64,000 nt of DNA from Gavia stellata (Eukaryota > Chordata > Aves > Gaviiformes > Gaviidae). Shown here in pieces: positions 22,201 through 33,205 of the stretch (the stretch's first letter is position 1; each line of letters begins with the position of its first letter). The DNA lies in NCBI RefSeq assembly GCF_030936135.1, contig NC_082604.1:1304501-1368500 (forward strand), given 5' to 3'. The notes beneath the pieces were generated by a model. The model made no database searches and was not told the origin of the DNA. It worked only from the letters and a program-made list of their open reading frames with translations. The translations under genes and the position numbers were made by a program.

Positions 22201-25200
22201 AAACCTGAGTCAGATCTCTCAGCTGACTTAGCCAGAACCAGTTTGACCAAACCCAGGCGAATGCTGGCGCTGGGGGTTGGAGCCACCGGGAGAGGAAGGT
22301 GCAAAGCTGTTGCGGGTAGTCTGGCTGGGAAAGACTAGTGAGGGCACACACAAACCTCTCCTGCTCCTCAGCTCTGTGTTGAGTGGCTTGTCTCAAAGGC
22401 TTTCTTCTTGTCCCAAAAATGCTGCACTGAATAAATAGGAAGGATTTGGTGATTACTACCATCACGCAAGCCAGGAGAAGGGTTCTCGGCATCTTTACTT
22501 GCTCTAGAAATCTACACTCCCCTCGCCTGCCTGTCCTGGTGCAGGCAAGCCTGATGCAGCCCATGCTGACCAGACACAACTGCTACTCCCGAGCATCCCA
22601 TTGCTGCTGGGTGGTACCTCGGGAGCAGGCGGCGGCTGCGGCCCTCTTGCTGCGGCTAACAAAGCAGAGCTCGGCTAACTGGCAGCACTGCTGTGCACCA
22701 GTAACACAGTCCTGTCTGGTTCCTGTGTCCCAGTGCCTGTGGTGTGCCAGCAGCAGGAGGTGCGTGGAGTACCCTGTCCGAAGAGTCCTTCCCCCGGCCG
22801 ACCTCTGCGAGCTCCGCTCTGCGCGCTGGGGAGTCTGCTGGGGTAAGTGAATCGCGCTCGAGCGATGACTGCGTTTAGTGCTTGCTGCTAAATGGTGCTG
22901 ACTGCAGCTCACGCTAGTGGTAATGGGAGGTCTCCCTTGCCTCCCTTTCTCACCGCTGGTGTTGCGGTGACAGGCTGAAGTCAATCAGGGTTCTCCAAAC
23001 TTCCTGAAGCGTGGGCGAGAAAGCAGAGCGTGAGCAGTCCCTGCCTTCTGGCAAGAAGGACCCGTGGGCTTTAGCTACTTTAAATACATTCATCATGCCT
23101 TGGTGTGATGGAGGCTTCCACACGTGGTCAGCGCCTAGGAACAAGAGTCAAAGGCGCTCTGCGGGCAGCTGCCTGTGCAACCCTTCCCGGTGCTCAAAGA
23201 GTGCACACCAGTGTCTGACCCTTTGGCAGCTCTTTCCTCTGCACCCCGCGCATCGTTCCTTGCATGGCTTCCAGCTCTTCACCTTTAGCGGTGTGGCTGC
23301 TGTCCCAGGGAGGCTCTTTAAATTCCCGGGGGCTCTTGGAACCAGAAGTGAGATGACCTCTCTGGAGGCCTGCATGGGCTGCTTCTAGTGCTGAGCGTGC
23401 CGCGGTCCTGCTCAGCTCTTACCCACCTGAGAAAACACTCTCTTCCAAAACTAGCGCTGCGTAAGCTGTGCTGCAGCCGGCTGCCTGCGGCCATAGAATC
23501 ACAGAATCATTAAGGTTGGAAAAGACCTGTGAGATCATCAGTCCAACCATCAACTAACACCTCCATGCCCACTAAACCATGTCCCGCAGTGCCATGTCCA
23601 CATGTTCCTTGAACACCTCCAGCGATGGTGACTCCACCACCTCCCTGGGCAGCCTGTTCCAGTGCTTCACCACTCTCTCAGGAAAGGAATTGTTCCTAAT
23701 ACCCAGCCTAAACCTCCCCTGGCACAACTTGAGGCCATTCCCTCTTGTCCTGTCACTTGTCACTTGGGAGAAGAGACCAACACCCACCTCTCTGCAACCC
23801 CCTTTCAGGTAGTTGTAGAGAGCGATGAGGTCTCCCCTCAGCCTCCTCTTCTCCAGACTGAACACCCCCAGCTCCCTCAGCCGCTCCTCATCAGACTTGT
23901 GCTCCAGACCCCTCACCAGCTCCGTCGCCCTTCTCTGGACACGCTCCAGCACCTCAATGTCCTTCTTGGAGTGAGGAGCCCAGGTCACCTCCAGGAGCTT
24001 TTTCTGGCTGATAGCTGACTGTTGGCTGCCTTTTCTCCTTGGTGCTCTGTTTCCTGGTGGGTTTCTAGAGAAATTAGTCTTGTTTAGACCAAGCTTGGTG
24101 CATGCTAGTGCACAGAGAGAACCCAGCTTTTGGGGGTTGGGGCAGCTAGGAAGCAAGCTGGGGCTTGATTTCTCTCACCTGTCCCCTTGATGGAGAACTT
24201 GAAGTTGAATTGTGGTAACCTGTCATCTATTGTGCTCGAGGCTGGGCTCTCTTCTCTACCCACAAGAGAGTAAAAACCGCTCCCATTCCTTGTGGAGGAA
24301 GAATCTCCTCTTTGTGAGCACTACAGTATGCTTTTCTGAAACTTGTGTAAGACCTTGAAATACTAGTTTTCATGTGAATAGCTTCACAAAAGGTTTCATT
24401 ATAGAAGAACGCATTCCTTAGCTTGCAAAACTCGCTTTAGAGGAGATTAGTCCTGCGGGAGATTAGCTCTTAAATGAGTCTGCATTTTTAGTGTGTGTGT
24501 GACTTAAGGCTTTATCATCAGGTGGAGGAGTGCCCAGTGCTCCGCCACAGACCTCTCTATGTGGGAAGGGGTGACCTGAACCCCAGGCTCGCCCTTTCGG
24601 GGCCAGGGTTTCAGAAGCACCAACGCAGACCTGTGCTGGTGGAGAAACTCCCTCTTAAGCTGAAGAGCCTGTTTGGGTTTGTGGGGCACCCGCTGGGCTG
24701 ATTTCTGATCCTTGGCTTTTGGGTTCTCCCCTACGTGACTCCATGGGTCCATCACAGTGCAGCCAGCCAGGGAAAGCTTCACCTTGCTCCAAGGCAAGAG
24801 AGTGCTGTGAACAGGTAGGTCTCAAATACCATCTTTTTCAAAGCCTTACTGGGAACACGGACCTGCAGACCTCCTTGCTGCTGGGTGACTGCTGGAGAGG
24901 CTGCGCGAGCCCGCCTGTGGGGACAACTGCAAGTGTCTGCCAGCTGGTGGCTTGTTGACTTCTGGTCTCGCTGGTGACCTGCTAGGCCATGGCAGCTGTC
25001 TGCGGTTGGTATCTGGAACCACATTCCTTGCATGGTGCTTGCCACGGTAGCCTGGGGAGGGACACAGTACGATGGGAGAATCAGATGGCACGGTTGTTGG
25101 CAGCGATGAAGCTCTCCGCTGGGAGCAGGAGGCTTTGAAAGTAATTTCAGTGGTGGAGTCAGCTCAGCTTGGAGCACCCCGATAAGTCTGCTACCGCTGA

Positions 25201-28200
25201 GCCCATGCAGCGAGGGGACAGGCAGGTATCTTCTGAAATGCACCACGTGCAGCGCTCAGGCTTTCTGCTGGGCTCGCAGTCTGAGCTGCGTGGAGAAGAG
25301 GGGATGGGAAGTGCTCTGAGCAGGCTCAGGTGAACTAAGACTTCTGTAACTTGGCTGCTGTGTGCGAAGTGGCTCTTAAACAAATATTTCCACAGGCCCA
25401 AGTCTCTGAACAGCCTGAATCACACTTGGAAGAAAACCCTCTTTGTTGCAAAGGATTTCAGGTGATGTCTAGATACATCCCTTTCGGCTGGCATCTCTGC
25501 TGCTGTTACTGCAGGAGCAGAGTAGAATGACTGCCTCCCTGGGGCCAGGGCTCAAAGCCGCTTCTTCACCACCATGTCCCAGCGGGTTTTGTGCTGTGCC
25601 TGGGCGAGCAGATCCCCTGACGCCCGGAGAGACGTGGTGGCGCAGTGTGTAGAGCAGGCCTCCGCCTTCAGCTGCTTCAGCAGCACTGCTGGCCCCAAGC
25701 CGATAAATCCCAATGGATCTTGTCTTGCTTTGTCTCTCGCCCAAGGACTCCAGACACCCGTAAGTGCCTCCAGTCCACTGTCATCTCATCTTAGATGACT
25801 TCTGAGGCTGGCTTGTGTGGGCAGTAACTCCAGTGCCAGCTGTGGCCTCTCTGTCAGAGATTGCTCCTCAGCACTGAAGCCTCCAGTTTTTTTTTTCCCT
25901 TGATGGGTTACTGTTCACCTGGATTAATGATTAAGACAGCTTTGCTCCTGTTTCTGCTGGAGGAGTTTGACCTGAGTGCGTTTTTTCTTGCCTTTCTTCA
26001 TAGCCAGTAACTGAGCGCTATGGTTAGCAGCTACATAGACTCCGTTGGTGTGTACGCGCTGGTGCCAACACTTGTTATACCTATAGATAACGATGTCCAC
26101 CTTGCTTTCCCAGGCTGTTACGCATGTCTCCAGCCCAGTGACTGAAGCTGCTGGTGACAGTAGCCGTATGCTTGTAAATATTGTAACTCCAGGCAGCCAG
26201 GTATTTGCGTGCTAAATGTGTTTTGTCGAATCCTTTAGTGAACTTTGAAGCCCTGATCATTGCCATGTCTGTGGTGGGAGGAGGAATCCTTATCATGTTG
26301 GGGGTCTGCTGCTGCTGCTGCTGTTGTAAGAAAAAGAGCAAAAAGCAAGTATCGGAGGGGTTCCCTGTTTTCTTGGAGTAGCTCAGATGCAACCACATGC
26401 TGTTGCAGAACTGAGTGCCAAGCGCCGCTAATGGGCTCTTCTGTCTGGCAGGCCAGACAAGGATGACGAGAGAGCGGCCAGGGAGCGGGAGAAGAGGCGG
26501 GTGCGGCAGGAGGAGAGGTGAGGTTGTGCCACAGGCTGCAGGACAGTCTGTTGTAGCATCAGACACGATGCCAGGAGGCACGTGGGGCTCAATACATGCA
26601 GTCAGTGGCTGCTTCAACCCTAGCTCAAATGTAAACCTCACGAGCAACCTCCTTCTGGGGTGACTCATGGATGCAGCATCACAACAGTGTCTTGTATCCG
26701 ACTCCTCGAGGGCTGCTGATGTGCATGGGCTCTGGTGGTCCCCAGAGCTTCCAGGAGTGGGCAGTGGGGGGCTGAGCAAACCTGGTAGCATGGAGCTTGG
26801 GAAGAAGCAAGGAGCTGTAGCTCCTCTTGCTTGGTTTTGTATCGCCAGCCATTGACTCATGGTTTTTCCATTTGCTTCTTGCAGGAGAGCAGAGATGAAA
26901 TCACGGCACGATGAAATCCGAAGAAAATACGGTACAGTGCTGACATGAGCGATTCAAACTAAGCTTTAGATTGAGCAGCCTCAGTAACTGTGTTCCTTGC
27001 TATGGTTACAGCTTCAGGGGAGACCTGGCCCCAGGGAAAACACCGTCTCCACTTCCCTTGACTCAGTGAATTGCTCTCTTGCCCTCTGGGAGCAAGAGGA
27101 GAGATGCTCAGGTCATGGTGTGTGACCCCACACAAGTGCTGCTCCTCTTGGGCAGGGAAGAGGGTGTGTTTAACGCTCCCTGGGACCTGTGTCCTCTGAA
27201 TTAACCACATGGGGGAAGCTGCTGGGGCTTGACTGGCGGGGAGAAACAGAAGCTGGTAGACGCAGCACCAGCCGTAATGCTGCTGCCCTTCAGGGATGGC
27301 CCTCCAGCAGCCCTGTGGTCACCGAGTGGCCAACAGCCCGGGGTGGGGGGCCAGGCGGGAGCCCGGGTGCCCGCAGTTACAGGAGCACAGAGCAGGCACC
27401 AGCCCAACCACAGAGCCGGCAGCGTTTCCCGGAGAGGTGGCTCACTCCTCCTCAGTTCTGGGAGTGCACAGCCTCCCTCCTGGGACAGGACTGTCCTTCG
27501 GGTGAGTCCCATGGCCCCAGGGTGGGTAGGGACCTGCCTGAGGGGGACAGCAGCCTGGAAAGAAGCGGGGAGCAGCCAGTTGCTCAGAGCTGGTGGAGGG
27601 ATCTCTCCTGCCCGGCTATCAGGGCTGCCGGGGGCTCTCCCAGGGTGGCCGTGGAGCAGGGAGCAGTTGGGCTCATGCACACCGAGCATAGCAGTCTCTG
27701 GCTTTAGGGGTGGCTGTAGGGAAAGCTGGAGACTTTTCCTCTGCCTGCAACTGCTGCCTGCTGCAGGTCCGGGTTGGGCCGGAGATCTGGGGGTCTCTGG
27801 CTGGGCTGGCTCCTCTGGGGGAGGAAAAGCAGGCAAAGCTGTGCCTGAAGAAGCATTTGGTGGAGGAAGTACCTCCTGGAAGAGCTGTGCTCCAGGACTG
27901 TCTTGCCATGCCAGGGCTCTGTCTTGCTGCAGCCTGACCGCAGAGTTTGCAATTTCGTCCTTTCTGGCCGTTCCTCCTCAAAAGTGTTGGGCTGGGGCTG
28001 GGAAAGCAGCCAACAGAACGGCGCGGGGACTTGTCGCTGGCCCAGAAGTCAGCCCTGTATCCTTGCTCTGCTGTTTCACAGTCTGTGGATGTAGGAGCAG
28101 GGAGCAGGTCTAAGAATGGCTTGAGTTTAATTTGGGGCTCTCTGCTTCGGAGTCCAGTCCAACAGAAGGAGCATGCAGAAGGGGTGCTCTGGAAGATCAG

Positions 28201-28519
28201 TCGTGCTGCTTTACTTGGACTTTATATGGAGTGCCTGGGAGAGGAGTTTGCCATCAGGTTGAGCTTCTTAATGGATCTCTTCCTGCTGTGCAGAGGCAGA
28301 GTGAAACAGTGCTGACTGCGTGCACGGCTCGAGTAAGAGCAGGTCTTTCAGAAGGACTGCAGGACAGGAGGCTGGATGAAGCACGAATGATAGAGTTGTA
28401 ACCAAGAACTAGGTTTCTTGCTGGCCGTGACTGGTGTGGCTGCTGCTGTCTGACCGAATCTCTCTTCTCTCCTAGGCCTGTTCAAGGAAGAGAACCCTTA
28501 TGCAAAATTTGAGAATTAG
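18980..28519 (+). CDS. PTTG1IP: PTTG1IP, pituitary tumor-transforming gene 1 interacting protein (7 coding exons)
   Basis: Joined exons 18,980-19,058, 21,733-21,785, 22,734-22,842, 26,239-26,344, 26,452-26,517, 26,885-26,931 and 28,476-28,519 give 167 codons plus TAG. The product is a type I membrane glycoprotein: signal peptide 1-21 ending AAAA|QD; a PSI-type domain with eight cysteines (28, 36, 39, 45, 48, 54, 69, 79); two N-glycosylation sequons (N33, N42); a transmembrane helix at about 86-103; seven consecutive cysteines at 104-110, likely palmitoylated; a highly charged Arg/Glu cytoplasmic coiled coil at about 118-152; and two tyrosine sorting motifs (YGLF at 153, YAKF at 162). Known role in mammals: binding securin (PTTG1) and aiding its nuclear entry, with effects on thyroid transporters. 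The end of exon 4 uses a GC donor. I chose this ATG because it opens directly into the signal peptide and no in-frame ATG lies just upstream. Confidence 0.96.
21733..21785 (+). CDS. PTTG1IP: PTTG1IP exon 2
   Basis: The acceptor is a T-rich tract ending CTGTAG; the donor is CACT|GTAAGT. Encodes residues 27-44 with the CEECLKN motif and both N-glycosylation sequons, and ends in phase 0. Confidence 0.95.
22734..22842 (+). CDS. PTTG1IP: PTTG1IP exon 3
   Basis: Acceptor TGTCCCAG, donor TGGG|GTAAGT. Encodes residues 45-80 (CLWC...RWGVCW), the rest of the cysteine-rich domain. Confidence 0.95.
23492..23983 (-). mobile_element. CR1 LINE 3' fragment in PTTG1IP intron 3, antisense
   Basis: It begins on the plus strand with the complement of the CR1 terminus (AGAATCACAGAATCATTAAG) and contains the final part of the ORF2 frame, open on the minus strand from the truncation to the stop at 23,572. 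The encoded tail ([18 protein letters not shown]...) is nearly the same as that of the 17.3-18.6 kb copy, so both belong to one CR1 subfamily. Confidence 0.93.
26239..26344 (+). CDS. PTTG1IP: PTTG1IP exon 4, ends at a GC splice donor
   Basis: The acceptor is CCTTTAG. Encodes residues 81-115 plus two bases: NFEALII, the transmembrane helix, the seven-cysteine run and the lysine-rich stop-transfer segment. The exon ends AAAAA|GCAAGT. Only this GC donor keeps the frame into exon 5; the nearby GT (CAA|GTATCG) joins to an immediate stop. Confidence 0.9.
26452..26517 (+). CDS. PTTG1IP: PTTG1IP exon 5
   Basis: Acceptor CTGGCAG, donor AGAG|GTGAGG. Encodes KPDKDDER through QEER, the first part of the charged cytoplasmic helix. 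The upstream intron is only 107 bp and is of GC-AG type. Confidence 0.93.
26885..26931 (+). CDS. PTTG1IP: PTTG1IP exon 6
   Basis: Acceptor CTTGCAG, donor TACG|GTACAG. Encodes [15 protein letters not shown], the second part of the cytoplasmic helix. Confidence 0.95.
28476..28519 (+). CDS. PTTG1IP: PTTG1IP exon 7 (coding part) with stop
   Basis: The acceptor is TCTCCTAG. Encodes [14 protein letters not shown] and the TAG stop at 28,517-28,519. The 3' UTR follows in the same exon. Confidence 0.95.
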
Positions 28520-29270
28520 CACCTCCGGACCTGCCCACCCCGGTGAACAGTGCCTTCCCGCAGAGCTGCAGGACTCCATGCTTTCCCTGCCATGAGGAGA
28601 TCACTGTGGTGCCACTTCCCGCTTCAGCTGCCACAGAAGATGAGCCAAATGCTTGGTGACACCATTGTCCCCACTCCAGATGCTTGGTTTGCTCGGAGCT
28701 TTGCTCTTGCTCTGCTGGTGCAGGAAAGCATGGTGGCAATACGGGGAGCAGGTTTCTTCTCACTCACACCTGGGGTGGTAACGGAATCCAAAGCAATGCA
28801 AATAACAGTCCTTGTCCCTGGCCAAGGGCAAAAGCAACCTTATGCATCGTTCTTGCTCCGGCCTCACCGAATACCCTTCACACACACAGAGTCAGGCTGT
28901 TCTGTCCACCCCCTTTCTTTTTTCTCTTTTTTTTTTTTAGTATGGGCAAAAGCCAGCAAGAGTTTCTTGACTTGTCAGTCAGTAGGGAGGCCTTGGCTGT
29001 TATTCCAGGTGCCTGTATTTGTCCCAGCACATTAGCATTCCTTTCAAAAAGCACAAGTTTCTGGTTATCTCGGGCCTCCGGCAGGAAGGTCCCACGTGCA
29101 CGTTCTCACTTGCAACTAATCTGGGGCAATGCCCCAACTCTCCTACCTCTCTGTGCCTTTCTAGAAAGGTGGTCCTCCTGGGCTTGATGGCCACGGCTGA
29201 TAGCAATACTGTAGGATTCAGATGCATTTACAATATGTTGACTATATATTAAACTGATTTGATTACTATC
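28520..29270 (+). other. PTTG1IP: PTTG1IP 3' UTR
   Basis: About 750 bp of noncoding sequence from the stop to the ATTAAA signal at 29,248-29,253. The exact cleavage point is not determined. Confidence 0.65.
29248..29253 (+). terminator. PTTG1IP: PTTG1IP polyadenylation signal (ATTAAA)
   Basis: ATTAAA is the second most common poly(A) hexamer. It lies in an AT-rich patch about 730 bp after the stop, and no AATAAA is seen between. Confidence 0.6.
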
Positions 29271-31490
29271 CTAGTCTGAAAGAGTTTAATTCTGCTTCCA
29301 GAACGGGTTGGCAGCAATGGCTGATGGAGTTGTCACCATTACATGGTCCTGGCTGGTGGGGCCCTGCTGGGGTAGCCGAGGGAGGGTGGAAGCAAGGCTG
29401 CCTTGAACTCTTGCTGGGCTTGAAAGGAGGAATCTGTTCATGGAGGTGTTCAGTTGTTCGGAAAAGCTGGGTGTTGGGAGTAACGCTGCTCCCTAAGAAA
29501 GGAGCTGGGTCTTTCTGCAAGAGCTTGGCCTGTGTCCCCCAGCACCCCTGAGAGCCCTTGTCTAAGTGGGGTGGCTGCATTGGGCACAGACTAAACCCCG
29601 TGCTGTGCTACCTGCCTAAGGGACCCAGGGGTGAGGAAAGGAGGATAGGAGCCGACTGCTCTTACGTGGTCCTATACTTGACCAAAATTGGCTTTGCAGT
29701 ATGAAGGAGCCTTGCATACAAACAATACGTCTTATCTTGATAATTTTGTCTAAGAAAAGCTGACTGTTGCCTTCTGCCAGATGGGGTGACTCGCTCTGGG
29801 CTGCAGATGGTAGCATTTCTGTGGACTTGCATTAAATGCTCCATTAGAATTGCCAGGCTTATCGCCCTTGAACACAAACTGCTCGAGCTGAACTTCTGAA
29901 GCTAAGTCAGCTGTGAAACCTCGCTGCTGCCTGAGCTGTGTGCTGGCTGCCAGCATCTGGCTGGCTTTTTCCAGGATGGTCAGAGATGCAAGACTTGCAG
30001 GTGGCTTTTAATGTAGGCTGTCTCTGGCTGCTGCCAGAAGATGCTCGGCTTCAGGTGGTAGGAACAAACTGAATGACTGCCCATGCCGAATAAGCACCTG
30101 ATCTGTAACCTGGGCTCCTATTAGTGTGAACTCGGTTGCAGTGCTGGGAGGGAAGGCTGAAAGAGTAGGGTCGGGTTGCCCAGCTCTCATGGGTGCTCTC
30201 CCATCTTCTGTCCTAGACCGTGGGACTGTCTAGGCAGGGGCTGCATCCTGGCGCTACCAGTCAAGAGCTGTGGGAGGTGGTGACAGCATCTTATCCGGCT
30301 GTGCGTGGCTGGGAGATGAGGCTTTAAAGAAATCCCCAATGCCCTGCGTTTGGTTTGGAGCTCCTTGCGCAAACTGACCTGTGCGCGTGGAAAACAAAGC
30401 GCGGAGCCCTGTAAGGAGAAGTGAAAATGTTGATAAAGATGCTGGTTGTGCCCTGTGCTTTACTGGGTACGCTGGCCTGGAGGGGCCGTGGTCCCCCTGC
30501 CAGCCAAAGATACGGGGGACCCTGTGGGAGCTTTGTTTAAGAACAAGCAATGTATGGGGGCAGCTGGTGCTAAACCACAACGCTGTTAGAGCTGCCTTTA
30601 CCCCTCCCGGGCTGCAATGGGCTCTGGGTCCCATCCTGCCCTGGGGACTGGGACCAGTATAATCCCTTTGGGCTACCCGAGTACTTCCACTGGCCCCGTG
30701 CTCAGCACTAAAGGGTGGTACCTCCAAAACCAGGAGGGATGGGGGGATCCTTGCAAGTGGGTTCCCCTGGCTGGGACCCAACTCGTTACAGGTTCTGTCC
30801 TCCTCTGCTGAACCAGGGCACCAGAGGGACCGGCTCCACCTGGGGAACCGGGTCCCTGCCTGGATGGAGCATAACCGTGCCCTGGGGACAAGCAGAGGGC
30901 ACGCCGTGCTGCCAGAGCAACACCGGTTATTGCTGGGCAGAAGCACTGTGTCCTCTGCTTGTATCCCCGGCCCAGGGGCTGCCTTCCATAGCCTGTGATG
31001 GAGCTTCTGCTAATTTTTCTAATTAGTCCTGTGAAGGTTGCTGCGTACAGGTATCATGTGGCTGATGCACTGTAAAGCTGGTGATTTATTTGGCTTGGCT
31101 GGTTCACGGCGGGGAGGTGAAGCTGCGTTCTTGGGTGGCTGAGATGCCTGTCCAGGTCTGAGGAAGAAACATGCCCGCACTGTAACTGAGAGCTGACCCT
31201 GGCATCTAAAAAGACCCTTCATGAGGATTAATTAGCCCCTTATGAGGCCTCCACGCTGGGAAGGCTGCCCTGCTCTGGGGCAGGGGGAGCAGATGGCAAT
31301 GGGGACAGCAAGGCTGAGGGGTGGGACAGCGCTGAGGGTGCACAGGGGAAATTGGAAGGAAAAAGGCCACACAACGCTGGCACTGGGCCGACTCCCAGGG
31401 CAGGGCACGGCAGCTCTGCCATTTAATAGGAAAGGTGGGACAAACAGCCAACGCCCTGAGGGAGATGAAATCCCTGGGTGAAAACTGAGC
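29271..31490. other. Intergenic region between PTTG1IP and SUMO3
   Basis: No exon or repeat recognised. The sequence is moderately GC-rich and unique-looking. Confidence 0.5.
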
Positions 31491-31513
31491 TGTGAGCACA
31501 GGCCTCTCACCCA

Positions 31514-31848
31514 CAGCTGGAGGATGCCCACGGTGGGGTGGCCCGCCGTCACCGCGGCCGCCTCCATCCCTACGCGCGTGGCCGTGGCCGCAGGGGCGGC
31601 AGCAGCAGCAGCAGCGGGGCCCTGGAGGTCCCCGGTGCCGGAGTCTCTCTGCTGAGGGTGGGGCGCGCAGCCCTGCCCTGCTCCGCCAGCGTGTCCGGAG
31701 CCTGTCCGGGCCGTGGGACAGTGATGGGCGCAGCCGGCTCCGCTACCCCCCGGAGACGAGCGAAGACCCATCGTGTCTGCGCAGGGTCCGGGAGGAAGAG
31801 CCGGGCTCGGGGGACCACGCGTGCCGCCTCCCCTGGCTCCGCTTGTGA
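31514..31848 (+). other. Possible unassigned terminal coding exon
   Basis: A pyrimidine-rich acceptor-like site (CTCACCCACAG, ending 31,516) precedes a CpG-rich stretch. One frame, ending with the TGA at 31,846-31,848, has a protein-like mix of charged and hydrophobic residues in its last 55 codons (RQRVRSLSG...DHACRLPWLRL), and AATAAA follows 28 bp after the stop, at 31,877-31,882. Against this, the region is GC-rich, other frames are also open, an in-frame (CAG)n-like run encodes polyglutamine, and I see no upstream partner exon. No family recognised. Confidence 0.2.
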
Positions 31849-31876
31849 GCGTCTTGGCCCCCCGGGGTCCCTCTGG

Positions 31877-31882
31877 AATAAA
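31877..31882 (+). terminator. Isolated AATAAA hexamer
   Basis: AATAAA occurs just after the possible terminal exon. It is a signal only if that exon is real. Confidence 0.25.
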
Positions 31883-32142
31883 AACCCTGGGGATGGTGAG
31901 AGGGGCCTCGCCTGGTTTCTTCCGTGCCGGTTTGCTCATTGCTGCTGAACCGGGGAAGTGGGATATGGCCCTGGGACCTGGGGGAGAAGGAAGGATATGG
32001 CTGTGGGACTTGAGGAGAGGGTGGGATTACGGCTCAAGAACTGGTAGAGAGGGAGGAAGGTGGATGTCGGAGCTGGAGGAGAGGGGCCATTGCTGGTTTC
32101 TTCCGTGCAGCTTTGGTCGCCCCTGTGGGGATGCACCCCAGA

Positions 32143-32228
32143 AGGGGAAGGGAGAGGGGAAGGGAGAGGGGAAGGGAGAGGGGAAGGGAGAGGGGAAGGG
32201 AGAGGGGAAGGGAGAGGGGAAGGGAGAG
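32143..32228. repeat. 12-bp purine minisatellite, about seven copies
   Basis: The unit GGGGAAGGGAGA is repeated about seven times with virtually no mismatch. It keeps frames open (Gly-Lys-Gly-Glu repeat), which explains long spurious frames across 31.8-33.0 kb. It lies about 1 kb upstream of the SUMO3 start. Confidence 0.93.
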
Positions 32229-32991
32229 TCCCCTGGGGCTCTTCCAAGCAGATCCCTGAAGGGGCCACTCTCTGCTCTCCTGAAGGCCAGGGTGGGGAAA
32301 GGGACAGAGATGGAGGTTTGGGGGAGACCCTCCTCTCCTCCCCTGGTCCCGCACACCCCCGTGCTGCGGAGGGCTGCGATCCCGCGGGGAGGCTCTCCGG
32401 GCTGGGGGAGGCAGCCCTGGCACAGCCGCCTGCCGAAGGGCACCTGCGGGTGCTGCCTGCGGGAGAAGCGGCCCCAGCCGGGATGTGCCTCGTGTGTAGG
32501 GAGTCTCTTCTTCAGGGAAAGCCGGAGCCCTTCCCCGCTCCTCTCCAGGAGCAATAACCTCCTCCCCTCCCGGCTGCTCAGCACCAGGCCGGGCTGGGCA
32601 GGGCCCTTCCCGGAGGCTCCCGGGCAGGCCCGGAACGGAGACCCCGGCCGGGCTGTGCTTTGGGGCTGGAAGGCTTCTGGGCCTCCCCCGCCTGCCCCGG
32701 GGGGCCCACTCCCCCTGCCTGCAGCACCGGGGGGGGCCGCCCCGGCTGCTGCCCCGGGGAGCCGCCGCCTCTCCGTCCCGTGGGCCGCTCTACGCGCGGC
32801 GGTGGAACGCCCTGACAGGCTGCGGCCAGCGACCCCGTGCGGCTCGGCGGGAACCCGGCTGCCCTTGGCCCCGCCCCTATGCCTCCGCCCCGCCCCGCGG
32901 CGCTTCCGGTTCCCCGTGACGCACTTTCCAGAGCCGCCTGAGCGGGTGCGCGCCGTCGCTTTCCCCGCCCCCGCCCGCTTCGGCCCGCCCC

Positions 32992-32999
32992 TCACGTGA
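32992..32999. promoter_or_regulatory. SUMO3: Palindromic E-box TCACGTGA
   Basis: A perfect 8-bp palindrome containing CACGTG, the core bound by USF and MiT/TFE-type bHLH-zip factors. It sits in the CpG island in a position plausible for the core promoter. Confidence 0.55.
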
Positions 33000-33184
33000 T
33001 CGGCGCCGGGGCGGCCAACGGGCGCGCGGGGCGACTGGCGCGGCGGCAGGGCGGGGGCGGGGCCGAGGCGCGCGCTCTCGCAGGCGGCGGCGGCGGTGGC
33101 GGCGGGAGCCGAGCGTGCGGGCCGCTCCCTCAGCGCGCGCGCGCGCGCCCTCCCCTCCCGCCCCCCGGTCCCGTTCCCGCCGCC

Positions 33185-33205
33185 ATGTCGGAGGAGAAGC
33201 CCAAG
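33185..33205 (+). CDS. SUMO3: SUMO3 exon 1 (coding part)
   Basis: Encodes MSEEKPK; the donor is CCAAG|GTGAGG. Phase 0. Confidence 0.95.

Noticed and set aside
26345-26352. GT donor CAA|GTATCG for PTTG1IP exon 4
   Set aside because: Joining it to any nearby acceptor shifts the frame into a stop. The GC donor five bases earlier gives the family sequence.
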